Shown: positions 24,600-43,800 of the stretch, in pieces
How the letters are laid out: each line of letters starts with the position of its first letter
How positions within the stretch are numbered: the stretch's first letter is position 1
Source: Hyperoplus lanceolatus
Taxonomy: Eukaryota > Chordata > Actinopteri > Uranoscopiformes > Ammodytidae
DNA: 64,000 bases
Direction: 5' to 3'
Assembly (NCBI GenBank): GCA_026929865.2
Contig: CM049402.1
Location: forward strand, 10,939,001-11,003,000
The notes under the pieces: model-generated
Database searches by the model: none
Seen by the model: the letters and a program-made list of their open reading frames with translations, nothing else
What the model was told of the DNA's origin: nothing
Position numbers and translations under genes: made by a program

Positions 24600-25115
24600 A
24601 TATACAGACCTGCTTGAAAGTATGTGAACCTTTTAAGCTGTTTGGAATTGTATTTAGTTTAACCATTATTATTTATTTATTAATAAAATGTATCAATTAT
24701 ATTATATTTATCAATACCAGTATTTTTATATTAAATAACAGGTGTGTGTTTATAAATTCAAATAAAACAAAATTACAGAAATCAATCTTGTAGTCAAAAG
24801 GCTAACATATAGAAATGATTTGCCAACTTTTGTATGTGCAAAAGTTAGTGAACCCTTGGCTTCATGCTTAAATCGAGCAGGTACACACAATCAGGTGGGA
24901 CAAATTGAGTGATGAAATGGACCAATGTAATGAGAGATCTTTAGGGAAGAAATTGGGCAGCACTAGATAAGACAGAGATTAAACCAGGTCAGTTTAGGCT
25001 GACCGAAGTGAACCCATACAGGTCAGACATGCCAAGAGGAAAGGACATCTCAGAGGATCTTAGGAAGAGAGTTGTGATGTTGCACAGATCACATTTCTGC
25101 CAGTAGTTTGCAGTA
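24600..25115 (+). mobile_element. Tc1-like transposon fragment (5' end and transposase start)
   Basis: A terminal-type sequence near 24605-24640 (TTGAAAGTATGTGAACC) is repeated in related form at about 24840 (AAAGTTAGTGAACCC). It leads to an ATG at 25029 that reads MPRGKDISEDLRKRVVML, a typical fish Tc1 transposase N-terminus. Similarity stops after about 25 codons, so the rest of the transposase and the right end are missing. Confidence 0.75.
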
Positions 25116-25739
25116 GAGTTGCATTGTAACTACGTTGTAGGATATAGGCTAATAAACAGATAGCTACATCAAAAAGTATCTCTGTTTGTAGGCCATGCCC
25201 AGGAATATTATATTGATTTGTTGAGAGACTACTAAGTTTAACTCAGCGCTCAGTGTAAATGCTTCTCTCTTTCTGATTGAAAATAATAAGTTTATCTGGG
25301 AAAATAATGTTTTCAAAGAGGCCACCAGATGTCACTCTTCCCACTTACATAGGCCTATAGCCCTAGCCTATGCTGCTGTTGGCTACAGTATTTATGGAAA
25401 GATTTCAGATGACAAAGAACTAGGCTAATGAAATAGCCTATAGGCTCTCAAAGACCACAACAAGAAGACGCGGGGAAAAGTCTTTAGATTAGTAAGTAGG
25501 CCTACAACCTCTCGACAAACGGAAGCCATAATAAAAACGGCAGCCATAACCTGTTAATTCAATTCATGATAGCCTACAATTCAACTGAGTTCTTCTCTTT
25601 CTGTCAAATAACACCAATAACTACAAATCCCATAGCATAGAGTTATGGACACCCACCCTATTTCAGCGATGATTTTAGCCTCTGTCCAATAATAATTTCT
25701 ACTTTTTTGATTGATGTGCAAGCCAAGAGCTGCCATTGG

Positions 25740-32586
<6,847 letters not shown>

Positions 32587-33480
32587 GTAGTCGGGGACTG
32601 ATTTTGTGAGGAAAAAAGAAAAGCAAAAGGAATGAAGGAAGAAAGAAGGAAAGAAAAAATGCCACCTCTCTTGCAGCAAGTGAGAGGTGCAACCGTGTTG
32701 ACCATATATATATATATGACAGACACACCTTCCAATTTACCTGTCGCATACACAAACTTGCACATACATTTCATCTGTATACAAGACAGATACAAGTACG
32801 TCACACAGGCTGAAGAGGAGTGCGATTTTCTTTCATCCAGAGGGAGAAAGCCCTTCCTGAATAAATCCCTGCCTTAGAGTGCTGGTTCCTTCCCCTAGTT
32901 GGATTGGACTCGACTCATTTTTGTTCTTTTTTTCTTTCTCCTCCCCTCCATTTTGAATGAACACAACAGCAAGTTCCCAGATTCCTCGCTGCCCCTAACC
33001 TGGTCTTAAAAAGACCATTGGACTCACTCCTCACATATAGAAAATATATTTTCCTTCCTTGGCCTCATCATGTCCCTTCCCTCCCTCCCTCTCTCTACTC
33101 CCTTCTATGCTTTCTATTTCTCTCTTTTTTTTTTTTTTTTTTTTTTTTTCATTTTTTTTTTTACTGGTAACTGCTGCTGTTGTATTTTATGAGAGTGGGG
33201 GATTTTTTTTACCTGGGTTTCTGTAGAGAAAGGGGGACAAAGTATTAAATTTGAACTGCTGAAAACCATTGCTACCTCCTCATCTGCTGTGGTCTCAATC
33301 CTGTGCTGTGTCTGTCCTGTTCCTGGAAAGGCTGACATTTCCTCCGACTTTACATGAATTATATTTTGATTCAGTTGTCTACTTGGCTCATCGGATGTAC
33401 CTCCTCTTGTGGAATTTTAATTGATTTTAAATATAAAAAAAACCCTGATGAATTGGATATAGATATTAATTAGTGTCCCC
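32587..33480 (+). other. etf1: etf1 3'UTR region
   Basis: This follows the TAG stop at 32584-32586. A possible poly(A) signal AATAAA lies at 32860-32865. A long broken poly-T run occupies about 33126-33162. The true 3' end cannot be fixed from sequence alone. Confidence 0.5.
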
Positions 33481-34529
33481 CTTGATATAAGATGTCTTCT
33501 GATAAAATTAAATTAAATGGTAAAATGTTCACAAATTTGAATCCCAATTATAAGATTCCACTTGTGACACATTTGAATGCATTTGTAAATTAATGTGATA
33601 GCTGCAGGTATTTATAAATTATTTCAAAAACTGAATTTGTCAATGCAATCCTGCAGATACAATTTTAAATGTGAAACATTTGTCATTTATAAAATAAGAC
33701 TTGACATTTGTTTGTAATACAAGGGTTGGTTTTCATTCATAGTCCACTGTGAGGAAATTAAGAGCAAATAACTACCAAGGTAACTGTAAATACAAATCCA
33801 TTAATTAGAAAATATAATCACTTTGATTCACAAGATAGCTGTGGGAGTTAACCTGAAATAAGGAGCTTGTTTTGACAAATCTCAAAGTAGCAACTTGAGT
33901 GTTAAGGAAGTAAACCAAACATCTTGCAGACAATAAATAATGTCCTCTGAATATAGCATAGCATTTCTGAGCATGAGGATGTGAATAATTCAACAATATT
34001 CCCTCGATTGACTGTCAACATCACTTCTTTATTGCCTGCGGGGTTCACATGAGTGCATCAGCAAAGGTAAACTAAGGTTAAAGATGACATTAACTGCAGT
34101 TGTGTCAGGTGCAGATTTCTGAATGGCATTGTTTAATTATAAAGCCATGGACTGGTTTTCTTGCATCAATCCATTTTGATGCAGTTCCAAGTTTTACTGA
34201 CATAAGCCACAAGCAGGGGCATTATTTCTGCAAGATGCCCCCTGTTGTAACTGTGTTTTGATCCCTCATTAATATTTACATTCATTAAAATGTGCAATTG
34301 GATAGAATGGCATGATGCAGCCCCCAACCTCTTTTTTAACAGTTAATTTGACCATTTCACATGGCTAGAAGTATACACAACCTGGAATCCACAAGGACTC
34401 ACTTCTGTTACGGTTTTTTGGAGCTGCATCTGAAAGACCAATTACTTTCATCACACATACCATATTAAAATAGCCAATATCGTGCAGCGTCTCATTGCAA
34501 AGCTATGCGGATGATTGATTTTGCCTTAC

Positions 34530-34846
34530 TGTGTTCCTCTTCGGGATAGCAACAGCATCTTCATCCATTTGCCCTTTTGTTTGGGGGTGTCACCGGGGAT
34601 GCCTTGGTAGCACGGTGAGCCAATCAATAAAAGGCAAAGCTGCGAAAGTACGCCCCCTTTGTCAAAATCCGCCCTATCGGCGCGGATTGTCTTGCATGGG
34701 CGTTCCCATCCCCCACCCACCCTTTCTGACACTGCCCTACCAAAGCTGTGTGGTTGAGCGAAGTGAATGACGTCTCTGCATTTGCGGGCCGCCGACGCAG
34801 GGCTGGGTTTCCATTTTCAGAGCGAGTTTCGGGGGGGATCGTCAAC
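34530..34846 (+). promoter_or_regulatory. fbxw11: GC/CpG-rich promoter and 5'UTR region of fbxw11
   Basis: This is a CpG-rich segment directly upstream of the fbxw11 ATG; the enrichment continues into intron 1 to about 35100. A CCAAT-type box (GCCAATCAATAAAAGG) lies near 34618-34633. It is about 2 kb from the end of etf1. Confidence 0.5.
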
Positions 34847-37800
34847 ATGGAGCCGGAGATGGAGGACAAAACGTTGGAGCTGATGGTAAGATTCGTCTCG
34901 GTAATGGACATCCGAAGGGTTCGGTGTCGCATGTGTATTGGGTGGGGAAGCGCCGAGGCTCGATTCGACGGCAGGGACGGGCTGAAGCGGCTTGTCGGGA
35001 GAGGTGGAGGAGAAAGGAGGGGGGACCAGAAATCAGAGGGAGGGCCTGAAATTATCGATACATTTAGCCGAGAAAGCTCCGCATACTGGCCAGATTGACA
35101 AACAACACCGAGGCTTCAGCGTCTAGTAAATGTAAAACGTTTCGTCTGGTATCGAATTGGTCAATACCGGGGGAAATTAAGAGGTTGATGTCCTGTTGAC
35201 GGCCGAACACAGCCGAGGATTCTCGGGGTAGCGCTCATTGCGGTGACGCTGCGCCACTTTAACTGGGCCCTGTCTGATACTTAGCCATCCGGCTAGCACA
35301 GGCTAGAAAGCGATGATCCACGTAAATTTTCGGGTATGTTATATTATCTACTTAACGTAAACACGGCTTGCATGACAATTGATATGTGGAGCACTCAAAC
35401 AAATTCGGTAATACAGAGGGATGTTGGTGAATTCGCCACAGTGCGTTACTTGTCTGTTTATATTTTCGAAGTGCGTAGAAGGAAGTGTATTGGCTTTTCA
35501 TTCACACAGCGATACCACGATTAGCGAGGTAGCAATTAGCTTAATAGCTAGCAAGCTAAAAATGCTAGGTATATGACAGTCATTACCATACCAAAACAGT
35601 CAATTAGTCGGGGGAGTAGAATAACTTTTGGTTACCTGAAAGATAAACTATCATCACTGTATGATGTCCCCCTATATACTATCAGCATTGGTCAAGAAGT
35701 AATGTAGTTTTCTCGTGAGATGATTGGGTACCTTGATAGGCTAGCTACCTAGGCTAACTTTAGCTTACCGATAGCTAACATTAACATCACAGGGGTCAAA
35801 GTGGTCGGAAGGAAGACGTCCATTAAGATAAGGAATACATGTGTTTGGTTAATAAACTCACAGACAGATACAGTTAACATTGATTTTGGCAGGTATTCAT
35901 ACGCATATCTGAAATACCGCACATCCCTCTCTTCTTTCTCCTAACAAACAAATCAATTGTTTCGCCGTACTTGCTATTGACAAAGCAAGTAAGGCCTGCA
36001 ATTAAGAATATCTGAAAAACTCGTCAGTATTGTATATGGATGAAACGTTTCCAAATGAATAGGTTATGGCTATTTGTGTTCTGAAGGGTCCAATCCACAA
36101 ACACTGCAGATGTGTATACACCGTGTGTGTGTGTGAATAACCATTTTTAGAGACAATGGAAGCAAGTATAAAGGGACATTTCTAATGCACACAGCACTCC
36201 AAACCTTACGAATGTGTTTACAACTTGCATTGATAGTTTGAGCTTTATTGTGGTCTTTTATTAAAATAATTATAAGAGCTGAACACTGGAGTGTAAACAT
36301 CTATGTTCTCAGATAGCCACAGACTAAAACCAATGTTATGAGATGTTAAGTGTTGATATATATAGGCCTATATAGCCCAGGGCTTTATGGATTATTATCT
36401 GGTCCTCACTGTAGAATGAATACACATATTTAAATAAAATAACTATTATACATTTGAGCAGGGTTTGGCGCATCGTAATCTTACAGGCCTAAAAAAAAAG
36501 AAAAGAAAGTTTACATATTTGTTTGGGTTGTGTCTATTTTATTTTATTTATTTATTTTGTCCCAGTGTTATTCACTAACCACTCATGAGAGTGGGGATGG
36601 CAGAACAGCGGGTGGGGTTTCTGTCGAAAAAACAAGAGCGACAACAACCACAATTGACAGTTATTCCCATTGCCCCTCCCTCTCCTCTACCTATCCCCAC
36701 CCAGTTCGTGTCTAATAATGCTTCTGTGTGTCTGTTTCTCAGTCTGTATCTTGTGTTGTGTGTGTGTGTTCCTGCGCTCACTGTGCCAATGTGTGTGTAG
36801 CTCTAATACTGGTTTCTCCCCTCACTATCCCCCCCACCTCCTTCCCTCTTCTTCTTTCCTCACCTTTGGATGGTTACACACTCACCCCCCCCCCTCCTCC
36901 AAATTTTAAACCAAACCTGATTTATTTTTTTATCCCCTCCCCCCCATTATGTTTGTATTGTTACTTTTCCCACAATTCACCTTGTCTTGTTCCAACTCTT
37001 CACCACTTTCGTTCCATCCATCCATCGGCCCATTCATTGATCCATCCATTCAAACCCCATCTCCTTTGGTTTCCTCCTCCCCGACTTCCTCATCGACCTA
37101 CTTCCTCTTTTCCTTTACTTCTCATCTCTGGTCTCTCTGGCTCTTCCTCCCTCACCCTGTCCACTCCTCCTCCCTTCCTCTCTCTCTCTTTCACACAGTG
37201 CTCTGTGCCTCGCTCTCTCTGGCTGGGCTGCTCCTCGGTGGCTGAGAGTTTGTGTGCACTCAGGTGCCTGCAGAGCATCCCCTCCACCCGGGCTCACAAC
37301 CAGGTTCTGCCTCTCTCCTCTTAATTCTGCTCCTCCTCTCCCTTCCCTACATCCCCTTGCCATCTCCTCACCCTTTCAACATTCTTTGCCCACTCCACAT
37401 GACTCCTCATATACCACCTTGGCGCTGGACAGTGCCCACTCACCTTCAGTTGTCTTTTTTCCTCCCCTGTTGGAAGCAACACTGCTCTTGGGTTCTTCTC
37501 TGGTGCGTTCCTCAAACTCCCCTGCTTAAAAACTGAATTTTAGCTGTATAAACTTTAATTGACTTGTTTTTTTAATCATGTCAAATCACACTTTTGCTTC
37601 TAAATGAGGGCCCCAGAACCTCTTTAAAGGTGGAGTTAGCAAGTGCTTGTTGTCAAATTAGCTTTTGTTCAAAATCACTGAATATCCTACTATGTGTGCG
37701 CTTTTTTTTTTAAATCCAGTGTTGTTGATACACAGCCTAGGCGCTGTAAACAGGGCCCACCGCAGCTTGCAACATACCCGTTTACAGAGTCTAAACCTGT

Positions 37801-40800
37801 GTATTAACACCAGATTTTCTTTCAACACACAAAGTACAGACAGGTAGCAGATCGTGAGGAGATATTCACTGATTCTGACAAGTATTCTCCAGAATCGCTT
37901 ACTCCATCTCTTTTTTTTAAAGTCAGACAATGATTGTGTCATGTGATGAAACATGGAGACATCTACAATCAGTTTAATTTGAGGACGGAAGCAGGGGGTA
38001 ACAGATAATAACCCCGCATTGAGGAGTAGCGTTTTCTCCCCCTTCTACCTGGAGGTGTGAGGGCCGAGGTGGGGGGTCTTCCTACAAGCTCTGAGAGGCT
38101 ACATGCTTGCTTGCCTGCCTGCCTGGCCTAACCTGGTCTGTCTGTCTTTTTTAATTGATTTCTCTTTCCCTCTTTTTCTTCTTCTACTCTGCATGGTCAT
38201 CAACACCAGCAAGCCCATTCTGGCTCCTTGTCCTGTCTGCTTTGGTCTTTGGGTCTCTGACCGTTTGTTTGTTTGTTTGTGTGGTTGTGTTAGTGCCAAC
38301 CACTGATAGAGGAACATCTCTTTTGGTTTTTGCTCTCCAAAAGTAGCAGTTTCACAAAAGTTAGATGGATAACTGCACTGAGCAAAACCTGGGTCCTGGG
38401 TTTTACTGAGAAAATAACATCTAAATAATTGATCTTTTTTTAAGGGTATGGCCCTTCTGGCCCTATTCAACCCTTCAAATGGCAAACCCATTGGCCTCTG
38501 CAGAAGCACAGATATGCTATACAGACAAACAGGCCTCTGGCTTTTTTTCGCAAACAAAGCCATTTTCAAAGACTGACCTTGGCTCAGTCATCACCTACAC
38601 GGTTATGCAATAGAAATAACCCTCTCCCAGGTACTGTCCCTGTGTGTCGTGTGTCCCATATCCCTCCAAAAATGAGTTTAACATGTGGTAAAAAATGTAT
38701 ATATACATTGTTTGGGGAATAATCTAAATTTACGATTGGACCTGCAAATCATAATGATGCATTTGTCCTTCAATGGTGTGTTTCGAATGTAGTTGGTTAT
38801 GCTTTGACGAGATTGTACGGTTCCTGCTCATCTCTGGAAGAGTTGTGAGAGTCTCTTGTAGTTCAGGAATGTGCCAGTTTGATGAACATGTTAATTTGAC
38901 AGCATTTTTGTTCAAGGTGGCATCCTTAAATCAATAGTTCAGCATATCTTCACAACTAAAACCAGCAAATATCTATCCCGAGTATAATAGCAGTGTTCAT
39001 GTTGGTTTAAATGTCTGTAATGAGTATGATATTGCTGCCGGACTGTCCTTGACTTCCAAAGAGGTTTACATGCTTTAAAGAACTTGATATTTTCCAGGTA
39101 TTTATTATTATACTTTAGTATTTATGTAGTGTTAAGAGCAAGGCTACATGGAGGGCCTAGTCTCACTCAATTACTGTCAATAAGTGAATTGTTCCATAAC
39201 CTTGTTGTTTTTAATTCGTTGTCAAATTGATGTAAGACCTAGGTCACGCTTGAAATGGGTGGGATCCGGTTACCTCCCTATCCTAAATCTGATTTTGGTT
39301 TCATTACAGTCATGCCTGAGCTGCTGCTGCTAGTGACATATCCAAGATGCTGCACTTTTAATTTCCTGTCCAGACTACTTAGCCCACATCAGACAAGCAA
39401 GCAAATAGATTCCTTTTGTTGCGGTGCTCAAGTTTATTTTTATTTTTTCACTCCATATGTGTGTGTATATATGCACGGGTGTTTTTTTTGCGTGCACGCC
39501 AAAGAGCTCATGATGGTAACCCTTTCCTTGGCTGTGTTTGTGGCACTCTAGTGTCCAGCGCTGTCCACATCGCTGCCACTGGCTCTAACAATGCCTTTTT
39601 AAAAACACGTGCAAAGAGAACAAAACACTAACCGGCTCCTTCCCTTTGTTTTCTTCTCTTTCAACAGAACACGTCGGGGATGGATTCACAGAACCTCGTT
39701 GACGATCTGTCGCCAAAGAAGAACACAGTTCTCAAGGTGTGTGTGTCAATCTCTTTGTGTGTGTGGATCTTTTATGTATCCAAGACCACACCTTGTTGAA
39801 AAAATTAAGATTTAAGTTTATTTAAATTTACAGTATTTAAATTGTTTATGTTGTGCAGGAAGGACATATGAATTGTTTACTTGTAAATTCTAAAATAATT
39901 AATTGCGGCTCAAAATTTCACAGGCTTCAGAAGCATTGAAAGTTTAAGAGTAAATATTTATTTTGGATTAGCAATGTGACATCAGCATTTTTTTAAAGGG
40001 ATATCCTGCTCTGTTCATGGCTCCATCCAAGGAAAAACCTCTCACTGATGCTGACAAATGCTGTTGACATGAACATTTATTTTCAAGCATTTTTTTTCCT
40101 GTTCCCACACAAACACCCCCACCACTGCAGGCTTTTAGTGGTTTAACGAGCTCTAACCCCTCAGCATGTAAAATAGATTTTTAATGTGTGTCCATCCTGC
40201 AGTAACAAGAAACTCCTCTCAGTACTGTAAACAGACTGTTGTAAGGCCGCAATACAACAACTTTCAGTTTCAGAGCGGTTGCACAAATTTGATTTACAGC
40301 TGAAATTATAAGATAAGGAACTTTATTGTCCATAACATGAAATGGAAATTTTCCATTTGCATTCTGGCACTCAGAATAAAAACGAACAATAAGAAAGGAT
40401 AAAGTTCCTCCTATGCAACACCCAAAGTCTAAAATAGTGCCCCACCTTGACTGATTTGCTTCATATGCATTTCTCAAAATACTTCTTAATTCTTACACAC
40501 TATCTTTGCACATTTAATTCATCTCTATGCACCCTTGATCTTTGCAGCTTAGTAACGGTCCCGTTGTGGGCTCCCGTAAGCGTCCGTCGGAGGGGAACTA
40601 TGAGAAGGAGAAGGAACACTGCATCGCCCTGTTTGACCAGTGGTCAGAGGCCGACCAGGTGGAGTTTGTCGAGCGGCTGATCTCCCGAATGTGCCACTAC
40701 CAGCACGGCCACATCAACTCCTACCTCAAACCCATGCTGCAGAGGGACTTCATCACTGCACTGCCAGGTACACACATACACACAGAAATGCAATGTTTAC

Positions 40801-43800
40801 AATCCAACCGCACCAGTGTGAGCGCCATTTTTTTCTAACTGCACATTTCCTTCAAAAAGTGCCCGGATTTTAGAACGGGAGATCATCACTTCAAAGGGAT
40901 TTTAAAGTTGCACTATACTGTTTCAGGGGAGGTGGATTTGCTTACATTTGTAGAGCTTGCAGTTAGTTTACAAAATGTATATTTACTCTACATGCAAGTC
41001 TTATTATTGAATAATTATATTATCATAAATCAAAACAAAAGTATTTTGAGGCATCTGGAACCAAACATAAGACTAGGTTGTTGGTACAAAAAAACTATGG
41101 GCCCTGCTGCTGTAAACGACAACACCAAACAGGTAGCTTTCTAACTTCAAACAGTGTTCCAGGGATCCAATATTCCTGTGAGTAAAGTTTGTTTATTTAG
41201 TTGTTAAAATTAGGGCTGCAACTAACGATTATTTTAATAATCGATTAATCGATCGATTATTTTTTCGATTAATCAATGAATCGGATAAAAAAAGAAACAT
41301 TTGTAATTGTGTGATTACTACCGCTGCATTGTATGACTGTTGATGCGCCGATGCCGGCTCTTTTTTGGACTAGACAGATACTGAGTTGAAGGAGTTTTTC
41401 TTAACCCAAAGACAGCAAAGGTACAACACTTTTATATAGGCCTACAGTCCAGTGTTAGATATGACCAAAATACAAGCTGTGGCCGCTCACACTAGAGCTT
41501 TCCCGCACCGCTTCACGTGTGGAAGGCTCGCTGTGGGCGTGCATGAACCTGTCGGCGGCTGGATGTAAACAGTGCCGCGCCTACGTGTGACGTGTTAATC
41601 ACGCGACTCAACGAATCGATGACCAAATTTGTTGCGAACGCTTTTAGTAATCGATTTTTTTATCGATTTTGTTGTTGCAGCCCTAGTCAAAATATACCTT
41701 TTGAAACTTTTAATTTAACTGATACACCCTAAGTTACATAGTGCACCTTAAGTTTATGTTTGCACATCTAGAAGTTGTTTTCTGCTGTTTGAGGAAAGAT
41801 AAACATAGCAACAGAAACAATGACAAAAACTACAGCTTTTTTGGGCTACAAATGATATTACTGCAACCATGTTTTTGTATTAGTGATTTTCATTACCAGA
41901 TTTTTTTAAGGCAGTATTTAATATATAAAATAAATGCCAATAAACACATTCTAAGACAAAAACTCTAAATAATCATCCCCAGGCCTAGATGATCCGACCA
42001 GATATAATCCTATTAATTTTTGCATTAATCATTCACTCCCTCCAGCCCAAGGCTTGGATCACATAGCGGAGAACATCCTGTCTTTCCTGGATGCACGCTC
42101 GCTATGCTCGGCAGAGCTGGTGTGTAAGGAGTGGCAGCGCGTCATCTCTGAGGGGATGCTGTGGAAGAAGCTCATTGAACGCATGGTCCGTACAGACCCA
42201 CTCTGGAAAGGCCTGTCCGAGAGACACCAGTGGTGAGGATGGACTCAAACCCTTTACGCACACTCTTACATACTTTAGATTTACACAATGCTCTTTGGGG
42301 ATATACTAGGTGAACTACTGGTTTTCAGTATTCTTGTAAATCTTCTATTTTTTGGCATTGAATTTAGAATAAAGCAAAGGCTCAAGAAGAGAGTAAGGTG
42401 ACACGGTCATAACTGGTTGGTCTTGAGTCTTTATTGTAGGTGGAAAAAAATATCCCAGTAGGTACAAAGCAGATGTCAATTATGTATATATTTTTCTTTT
42501 GGCCCCAGGGAGAAATATTTGTTCAAGAACCGCACAGCAGAAGTCCCGCCCAACTCTTACTATCACTCCCTTTACCCCAAGATCATCCAAGACATAGAGG
42601 TAAGACGGCAAGATGGATTTCGATGTTAACTCAGCACTATTTCTTTGTAGATTCTAGTTGTATTGTACAGCTTTTGCCTACGCTTGTTCAAAAAAGTAAA
42701 ACAAATTCAAATGTACTTGTCTGAATGAACTGTATAATAAAAGACAAAAAATGTGATGATGCCTTTACTTGACCGTAGATCTCATCCTTTCTGTTCCATT
42801 TAGCAACATAACATATTTGCCTAAATTTTAGTACAACTATGTACAGTGCTTCCTTTTCCCTTCAGTTGCCTTGTGGGTTTGTCTTTCTCATTGTTTCTCC
42901 CTCTTTCCTGCAGACTATTGAGGCTAACTGGCGATGTGGCAGACACAACCTGCAGAGGATTCAGTGTCGCTCAGAAAACAGTAAAGGTGTTTACTGTCTC
43001 CAGTACGACGACGACAAGATCATCAGTGGCCTTAGGGACAATTCCATCAAGGTGAGTGTCTGTTTAAATGTCATCCCAATAGTGTCACCATTGTTTCAAT
43101 GGATTATACATTTACAGCCAGTGCACTGATGACACCAGCAAAGCAGCATCAGGGCTCTAGACTGCGACCAAATGCTCGCATTTTGCGACCATTTTCGGAG
43201 ACGGTGCGAGTAGTTTTTAAAACTAGGGGCACGCGCGCGCCCGGAAAATTCCGACATTTGTATCATTATTATTAGTGCGTTGAGAGAGAGACAGAGAGAG
43301 TCCGCGAGTGATCAGTGGAACGATCAACAGCGATCACGTGACCTATTCTCATCTCACTTTCCGCCATAGCGATAAGGCTGTTGGAGTCCAGAGACACATC
43401 TTGCGTTTTTTTTTTAACCGTGCACACGAGAGCAGAGTAGCAACGGAGCTGTCTACTCCTCACCGCTGACTGCACTTACTAGCCTCGTTCGACTTAGAGC
43501 CGTCTTGCTCAGACTTGCGCAACTATGACGCGCGTCTTGCTGAGCACAAAACAAAAATGCTGTGCGCTCAGCAAGACGAGTGTCATAATTGCGCAGGTCT
43601 TAGCAAGACGGCGACATCCCAAACGAGGCTACTTACACTGATAGAAGCCCCCGGCCACCTGCAGCAGCCAGCAGACAGCACCGTGTGCCAGGTGATGTTT
43701 GTGAACACGACAATTGTTTTATATGTCCACATTCAATAGGCCAGTGCATATCTATGAAGTAGCTAACTTGTAGTTATATGGCAACAAAAAAAGTGTGTAA

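Noticed and set aside
36728-37324. 198-residue open frame
   Set aside because: Low-complexity C/T-rich DNA before the fbxw11 alternative exon, read in a different frame from the real exon (TGC TCT GTG at 37199).
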